Assembly: GCA_037349105.1 (NCBI GenBank) | Contig: JAYJMM010000036.1 | Coordinates: 4,872,001-4,936,000 of the forward strand | Origin: Limnomonas spitsbergensis | Taxonomy: Eukaryota; Chlorophyta; Chlorophyceae; Chlamydomonadales | Length of the DNA stretch: 64,000 bases | Direction: 5' to 3' | Shown here: piece by piece, positions 58,501 through 64,000 of the stretch | Position numbering within the stretch: the stretch's first letter is position 1 | How the letters are laid out: every line of letters starts with the position of its first letter | Notes under the pieces: generated by a model | Databases searched by the model: none | Told to the model about the DNA's origin: nothing | What the model saw: only the letters and a program-made list of their open reading frames with translations | Made by a program: the position numbers and the translations under genes

Positions 58501-60112
58501 GATCCTACAACAGGACGTTCTTTTACTTTGAAGTTCAATTCCAGTGCAAAAAACTGACATGCCCGCTGAAGGGGTTTCCTGCCGATGATGTATTGCTGCT
58601 TTGGTACCGGCGTCCGATGTTTCATGCCCAAATGGGAGGCATCCTCATTTTTTGCCCCGCTCATGGAATATTGATGTCTTTAAAAATGGCTGCGAGGCAA
58701 ATTTGACTACCCTCAGGTCTTCCCCAAGGTTCCTGCCCCCAACGGCATCAACCCTCTCTTCTCAGACTGCGCAAAATACAGCCTGGCGGTGAAGCCCAAG
58801 AAAGGAGATGCTATTCTGTTCCACAGGTACGTCTTGGCCCGGAAAGGGGATGCTTTTCTGTTCCACAAGTACCTCCCAAAGCCCCCAAAGGGGGACACCA
58901 TGATGTTCCTCGGGGAAACTGAGCCCCGCTTCATGTTTTCAATGAATATATGTCAATATATGTATTTAACCTGCTACCGGTACACGCTTGCAATGAATAT
59001 TTATTTATATGCCTCTGCAGGGCCTTTTATCAGATCCTTATCACTTTATCTGCCATCCAGGCACCATCAACCTATTTTGCGCCCTAAGACCTTTGCTGCC
59101 CCCCCCTTTTGCTGCCCCCCCCCCCCTTTTGTGCCTTGACGCCTTTGCTGCCCCCCCTTCCCATCATCGCATGAATGCCACTGGGCAAGACTGGATTGAA
59201 TTCAGGCAGCACCTACACCCTCCTCCCATTCCAAAACCCGGTTCCTGCCCCCCGGTGTTCTCGTTACAGCATGAACGCAACCGGGCACCTGGAGGAACGG
59301 TCGATGCACGGGGCCTGCCCAGTGCTCAAGGGAGAAAAGTGGTCCATGACCAAGTGGTAAGTGGCCTTTGACAAATTGGCTAGCCCGGCCACTGGCTTGA
59401 AGCTCGTGATCAGCCCAGCACCTGACTGGCCGATAAGTGTTCCTCCATAGTCCACACTCCATAGTCTCCACACCAGCGTAGGGGCAGTCTCTGATCGTTG
59501 GGTCATGCAGGCCCACGCTGGGTGTCTCGTAATTATTTTTAAGCTGCGACACCAGATCCTGTGCCTTCTAGCACACATTGGATGCTGACTGTCTCAAAGA
59601 GAGACACTGCACACCCCTCGCTGACCTGACATACTTGGGACCCTTGAATAGGAACTCGTAAGCATTTGATCAAATGGCTCTACGCTAGTGAGTGGTTGCG
59701 TTCAAGTCTGAACCCTCCATGGTCAACCCTTAACCCTCAATGGTCAACCCTTTACCCTCAATGGTCAACCCTTAACACGCAATGGTCAACCCTTGACCCT
59801 CAATGGTCAGCCCTTGACCCTCAATGATCAACCCTTGACCTTCACTGATCAACCCTCAACACGCAATGGTCAACCCTTGACCCTCAATGGTCAACCCTTA
59901 ACATGCAATGGTCAACCCTTGACCCGAACCCTAAGCCATCAGCTGCTTCCCGCTGCCTTCCCTTCAGGATCCACGGCGCCCATTACGACATGGGAGGTGA
60001 CAAGTACGACAACCAACACAAGCAATACAAGAAGCTGCTGGAGGATCACAAAGCGGGTGTCCATCATGGTGGGTACGAGAACATTCTTGCACGCTTGCAA
60101 GATCACACTTGA
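55506..60112 (+). CDS. Prolyl 4-hydroxylase (2-oxoglutarate/Fe(II) dioxygenase)
   Basis: Exons 55506-55647, 56959-57045, 57565-57662, 58263-58364, 58717-58826, 59270-59356, 59968-60112 join in frame to 256 residues. The product hydroxylates peptidyl proline in the secretory pathway, as in plant and algal cell-wall glycoprotein synthesis. Motifs in order: DECDYIRNKAEKRLARSGVV; DIRTSDGMFFARAEDQV; IERRLAEWT..GEGLQVLRY; HWDFFFDEVN with the iron-binding HxD; NRFATVLLYL and GGET|VFPK; LAVKPKKGDAILFHS; MHGACPVLKGEKWSMTKW with the distal His and the 2-oxoglutarate-binding Lys. The last exon (ending at 60112) has no family match beyond KWIHGAHYDMGGD and may be misjoined. The usual N-terminal membrane anchor was not found, so the 5' end is incomplete. 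The first exon could instead start at the GCACAG acceptor 95 bp later. Confidence 0.9.
55962..56925. repeat. 13-bp minisatellite (ACTGACCCCATGG), about 74 copies
   Basis: The unit ACTGACCCCATGG has interspersed variants CATCAGCT, CATGAACT and CCACATGG. It fills the prolyl hydroxylase intron 55648-56958. A period of 13 bp gives false minus-strand frames with a 13-residue period (GSVHGVSPWGQ). Near 56800-56910 a GGAGGC insertion appears in several units, indicating local higher-order copying. Confidence 0.97.
57965..58255. repeat. Degenerate TGCTGATTCTCTGA repeats in a prolyl hydroxylase intron
   Basis: Units of 12 to about 30 bp built from GATGCTGATTCTCTGA and GGTCCTGATTCTC(C/T)GATG run up to the acceptor GGTGCAG at 58262. 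The repeat is loosely ordered. Confidence 0.85.
58389..58514. repeat. Foldback (inverted repeat) with arms of about 56 bp just after an exon
   Basis: Left arm 58389-58445 and right arm 58458-58514 are reverse complements with only a few mismatches, around a 12-base spacer. It begins about 25 bp after the donor ACG|GTGAGC (58364/58365). It may be a foldback transposon or an inverted duplication. Confidence 0.9.
58827..58930 (+). repeat. Two copies of the end of prolyl hydroxylase exon 58717-58826
   Basis: The exon end AAGCCCAAGAAAGGAGATGC, ATTCTGTTCCACAG|GTAC is followed by GCCCGGAAAGGGGATGC, TTTTCTGTTCCACAAGTAC (to about 58872) and CCCCCAAAGGGGGACACC, ATGATGTTCCTC (to about 58912). The first copy keeps a donor-like AAGTACC. 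Confidence 0.85.
59165..59200 (+). repeat. Copy of the start of prolyl hydroxylase exon 59270-59356
   Basis: GCATGAATGCCACTGGGCA matches the true exon start CATGAACGCAACCGGGCA, about 100 bp upstream of it. It lies in the upstream intron, which also has long C-rich tracts (59098-59155). Confidence 0.75.
59705..59935. repeat. About 20-bp repeat (CAATGGTCAACCCTT), about 11 copies
   Basis: Alternating units CAATGGTCAACCCTTGACCC and CAATGGTCAACCCTTAACA(C/T)G run up to the pyrimidine tract of the last prolyl hydroxylase acceptor at 59967. Confidence 0.93.
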
Positions 60113-60604
60113 AACCAGGCAGAGCGTGTTGAGGGAAAGTAGACAGTCCGCAGTCGGTTGTCAGCCAATCAGTCTCTGACGCCTTCCTGAGTGTCCATCA
60201 ACCTTCTCCTCCTCAAGGGGCACGCACAATTCTGGTAGCGCAGCAGGTGGACCAAGCAGCATGGATGCGAGCTCCAAGCACCGCACCCTGAGCCACTCCC
60301 CCCACCCCCACATTCCTGCATGCAGAGCTATAGGAGGAGTTAAGAAGGCTGCTTGACGCTCAACGTGGCTGATGGCAAGCGGTCTGTCAACATTGACCCT
60401 TAAGGAGAGACCTATACAGAGGAAACCTTAAAAGTACCACATTCTGATTAAAAAATTACACCTTGGTAACGACGTGGATGTGGTTTCAGCCATGAGGTAC
60501 ATCCGCTGCTTTCCGGATTCCAACATTTCAAGGAGGGGGATGACCTTGACTTACTCCCCCCTGAGAAGGCCCAGGTTGATGCATTAGCAATCCTCCTAAG
60601 CCAG
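60113..60604. other. Prolyl hydroxylase 3' flank, no gene seen
   Basis: No recognisable gene or RNA. Contains a CAAGGGGCACGCAC-type unique sequence and no long meaningful frame. Confidence 0.4.
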
Positions 60605-60865
60605 GCGATGTGTTTGCCAGTTGGGCTGGTATGGGTAGGCCAGTTGGGCTGGCATTGGTTTGCCAGTTGGGCTGGCATGGGTAGGCCAGTTGGGCTGGCA
60701 TGGGTTTGCCAGTTGGGCTGGCATGGGTAGGCCAGTTGGGCTGGCATGGGTTTGCCAGTTGGGCTGGCATGGGTAGACCAGTTGGGCTGGCATGGGTAGA
60801 CCAGTTGGGCTGGCATGGGTAGACCAGTTGGGCATTGGTTTGCCAGTTGGGCTGGTGGGGTAGGC
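60605..60865. repeat. 24-bp minisatellite (GCCAGTTGGGCTGGCATGGG), about 11 copies
   Basis: Units alternate between two endings after GCCAGTTGGGCTGGCATGGG: TTT and TAG(G/A), giving a 48-bp dimer over most of the array. All frames stay open and give false reading frames (minus-strand PTHASPTG repeats). Confidence 0.95.
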
Positions 60866-61735
60866 CATGCAGCCCCGTCATCTGTGTTGCAGTGGTAAGC
60901 TGTGTTGACCTATCAGCCCTTCCAGCCAGTACCTGTGGGGTAGCGGGGCAGTGTGTTTGGCTCATGAGGACCAGGGCCTCTCTGTTTGCAAGCGACCGGA
61001 TTGCTTGGCTCGTTTGTCATACCATCATTCTGTGCCTCATGCGCAAGATTCAAGGCTGGGTCAAGCCCCACGCTGGCTTTAAGTTGACAAAAGACTAACC
61101 GCGCTTGGGGCAGGATTCGCTGGCCTCTAGATGGCTGCTGCTGCTCAGAAGTTGCTTTTTCGTAGATAGGTCGTATTTTCAAGGTAGGGGTGGTAACAGA
61201 TTCAGATTCCAGAGATGGTTGCGCATGGTAGCTAGGTAGCATAAATAGCACGGCAACACGTGATGTGTATGCCACTCATTTCACATTTATGTTCATGCAC
61301 ACACCGGTCTTCATCCATGTTAGCGAACAGCATCCAATGTCATCCTCCTCCCACATGCAAGTCTGGATCTTGTTTAAGTAGCGTTTTGTTGGGTTTTATA
61401 AATTATCTTGAACCGCAGGGCAGGTATTGAGATATGGCCAATATTTTAGGGTCTTTGGCCAATTTGTAGCCTTAGCTACGATATGGGGTTAGCTAGCGAG
61501 GTTTCACTATTCCGAACTACTGATAGATGAGGATATTCATCCTCATTACTAGCCTGACCCGCAGTTACTTATTTAAATATCTGGAAATGTGCCAGATGTT
61601 CTCAAATACCTGGTCAGAAAGCATTTAGCTAGCATGGAGGCCCGACAGAAACCAATAGGCAACCAGCCCATACCTGCGTGTTCGGCCCAGATAGGACAGC
61701 CCTGTAGCGTGTCTTAGGATTAAAAACAATGGACA
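60866..61735. other. Intergenic, no gene seen
   Basis: Unique sequence of average composition with no family motif in any frame that I can recognise. Confidence 0.4.
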
Positions 61736-62660
61736 TCACTCAGCACGAGAGCGGCAGCATGCAGAAGGCAATGCAAGGTCGGGAGGTGCCTCTGGCTGCA
61801 CCGTGTCCACCGCATGGCCGTCAAGGTGCGCTTGAGGCATCATCGGCCAACACGCACCTGGTTGGCATCAGTCTATGCTACGCCTGCGGCCAACTACGGT
61901 AATGTGGTGTGGTCCACCGGCCACCTCAAGCCGCGGCATTGCCTCAGGGGCAAGATGCAGTCAAGCTTGCTTTAACACCTGTGCCCAACCGGCAGGGCTA
62001 CTTGCGTTTGCCGCAAGCTGGGGGGTCATGAGAGAGCTGCAGATCCACCCGTTACAACGAGGTTGGTGGTAGCATGCACTCCACTTCTACAACGAAGCGG
62101 TAGCACCAGCAGCACAGCAAGACAGCCCCCATCACTGCGGCTGCCATGGCTGCCGACATGCAGCTTGCTGATACACAGAGCATCGAAGGGCACAGCTGGT
62201 GTAGGAAATTGCTTACTGCCTTGGAGGACCTGGAGCAGGGAGTATCCATACACAGACTGGGTCAAAGGGGACTGCTCTGTAGCCTCTTACCGTGATAGAG
62301 GTGATGGCGATAGTGGACGCAGCCTATGAGAGTGAGCAGCAGCAGGTCACTGGCCTAGGGGATCCCAGAGACCCAGCCGTGGAGCATAGGTCTGCGGCCG
62401 CCTACGCATCTAGTTTCAGCCTACAGCAGGCGCCGTGAAAGCGCAGGCCTGGGGCCGCACCAGCCGAAGGGAGTGTGCTTGCGTGCACGCAACTTAAGGC
62501 TGCGGCTCGGTGCCATCAGCACGGCTGAGACTAGGAGCAGGCACGGCGGTCAACAAGACAACAATGTGACAGACTATGCTGCCAGCAATGTTGGGCTAGG
62601 GAGACGGCGACCATGTAGAGGACGCGCTGCATGCATGCTTTCAATGCCCCAGCGTGCAGG
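61736..62660 (+). pseudogene. LINE 3' remnant
   Basis: Plus-strand pieces in shifting frames, HRVHRMAVKVRL, RTWLASVYATPAANYGNVVW and GVMRELQIHPLQ, followed by FYNEAVAP, resemble the region after the reverse transcriptase in algal LINEs. Frames are broken by stops (for example before NTCAQPAGLLAF) and frameshifts. It may be the same family as the minus-strand remnant at 53640-54330, but no overlapping part is present to compare. Confidence 0.55.
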
Positions 62661-64000
62661 ATCAACTTAGGGAGCGGGGATGGGCAGGTCCTTCAAACGC
62701 GTTATAGACGTCTTCTTGTTGTACTGGGGCAGGCTTGGGTGGGATGTGGAGATTTTTTGATGTGGTAGCTTTCGTTGAGGCTGAGTCGTTATAGAGGTCG
62801 GGGCTCCCAATCTGAACAAAAACACACCTTGTAAGTGCCCCCTGGTGCCCCTTAACTTCATTTCCTCTTTCCGGGTTTTCCTGGCCTTCTGCCTAGTATG
62901 TTAGTGACCTTATTCTTTTTGAGGGCCAGGATCTGGACGGCCTAAATTTTTTCCAGACTTCCTTTTTGAGGGGGAAGGTAATTCACTTCTTTTTCCGTCT
63001 GTTCCTATTATCTTTCCGTAAGTTTCTCTCTCCCGACCACGCAGTCGGGCGCCCATGCGGCTGAGTTTTTTCAGCATGGCCCAGTGGTGTTATGTCGTTG
63101 ACTCCTTGAATAGACTAGACGATCACTATCTTAATCACGGATCACTATGGAACTGGGTCCCATAAATCAGATGTACGAAGGTTTGAGTATAGCTGTTCCC
63201 TTCAGTTTTTTTCTCCCCAACCCGGGCAGTTGGTCGCTCACACTGCCGAGCCCTTCTGGGCTTGACCGAGAAAAGTCTTTGACACAACGGCACCTACGTC
63301 ATGGCTCCTCAAATCAAGGCTTCTTAGTTTCTTACACAACAGACCGTCAATGCGGATGAGAAAGCAAGGGCCCCTGGTAAAATACAGTCCGAGGGGTCCT
63401 CGCACATGTTACTAAGACAACCTAGGGCATCAAAACATTCGACTTGGACTGCTGGAGAAAGCTGCTGCTCACTGCTGAAACATGGCTTCACACCTACACC
63501 AATATGGGTCTTATGCAGGCCACGTACGAGCCTTTCTTGAGCAGGGCCCAGAGGTGAAACGTCATTGACATGCACCAATATGGGTCTTATGCCCAAGACA
63601 GTTGGACACCCACGCGGCCGAGCCTTTTTGAGCAGGGCCCAGAGGTGTAATGTCATTGACATGCACCAATTTGGGTCTTATGCACACACGCTCGTATCCC
63701 ACCACCCAGCTCCATCATGCTAATTAGAGTTCGGCCACTCAACTACCAACATAACAATTTGTCATGCGTGACCTGAAAAATGCGCAGTCGCTCAGCAGAC
63801 GTGCACTCGCAGCACACACCTATCTACGGTAATAACTATTCTGCAGCCGCAGCCGCAACTAAATGGTCAGGAGCCCACTTGGCTGAAGAGAATACAAAAA
63901 GAAAAAACCCACCTGTCCGCCTGCACTCCTCTTCTCCCTTGCACTGCCCCTCCTACCAGCTCCCTCCCTCCCCCCTCTGAACTGCCCTTGCCTCGAGGTA
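62661..64000. other. Intergenic region with CACGCGGCCGAG-family repeats
   Basis: Three copies of the SINE-like CACGCGGCCGAG / AGCAGGGCCCAGAGGTG element lie at 63044-63105, 63517-63572 and 63600-63662. The phrase ACCAATATGGGTCTTATGC recurs three times (about 63499, 63575, 63665; the last with TTTGG), so the last two copies form a tandem duplication of about 80 bp. No gene is supported to the window end. Confidence 0.6.

Noticed and set aside
60448..60965. Minus-strand Pro/Thr-rich repeat protein
   Set aside because: This is the 24-bp minisatellite read in open frames. No start context or homologue.

Overview
The window is nuclear DNA from a eukaryote, most likely a chlorophyte (chlorophycean) green alga. 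The evidence is phase-consistent spliceosomal introns in every protein gene, Gln/Ala/Gly-rich low-complexity protein regions, plant-type proteins (prolyl 4-hydroxylase, Mini-RNase III with a presequence, a small CxxCxGxG zinc-finger protein), interstitial CCCTAAA/CCCTGAA telomere-like stretches and very repeat-rich introns. There is no bacterial operon structure. Species assignment is inference.

Layout. (1) 1-19113, plus strand: an RTEL1-type (XPD-like) DNA helicase gene, with its 5' part before or near the window edge. Ten exons from 1436 onward cover part of the helicase core (motifs IV, V, VI) with a roughly 700-residue Gln-rich insertion and a roughly 950-residue Gln-rich tail. (2) 20.3-23.2 kb, minus strand: a Mini-ribonuclease III-like gene. 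(3) 23.7-25.3 kb, plus strand: a two-exon small zinc-finger protein, divergent from gene 2. (4) 25.3-28.5 kb: SINE/MITE-like debris and a tRNA-Arg(CCT). (5) 29.8-32.7 kb, minus strand: a four-exon LYR-motif protein. (6) 33.0-53.5 kb, plus strand: an eleven-exon tRNA-splicing endonuclease subunit SEN34, divergent from gene 5. One of its introns (11.5 kb) is almost entirely a 37-bp satellite of about 281 copies. (7) 53.6-54.3 kb, minus strand: a dead LINE reverse transcriptase. (8) 55.5-60.1 kb, plus strand: a prolyl 4-hydroxylase. (9) 60.1-64.0 kb: minisatellite, a LINE 3' remnant and SINE-like repeats.

The most striking signal cuts across all of these genes. At more than a dozen intron boundaries, the last bases of the exon plus the donor, or the acceptor plus the first bases of the exon, have been copied once to many times into the neighbouring intron. 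Examples are a 70-bp unit containing CTACCAG|GTAGGAAGT repeated about 17 times, a 20-bp unit containing GTGCTG|GTGAGT repeated about seven times, and 124-bp, 110-bp and 235-bp units. Donor copies lie downstream of the true exon end and acceptor copies lie upstream of the true exon start. The introns are therefore arrays of decoy splice sites. This gene-independent pattern is the best candidate in the window for an undescribed process, either of intron growth or of splice-site choice.

Gene functions are otherwise ordinary housekeeping: DNA helicase, organellar RNA processing, tRNA splicing, mitochondrial LYR protein and prolyl hydroxylation. No operon-like cooperation is implied. Exon joins given here were obtained by matching intron phases and family motifs by eye; transcript data would be needed to confirm them.
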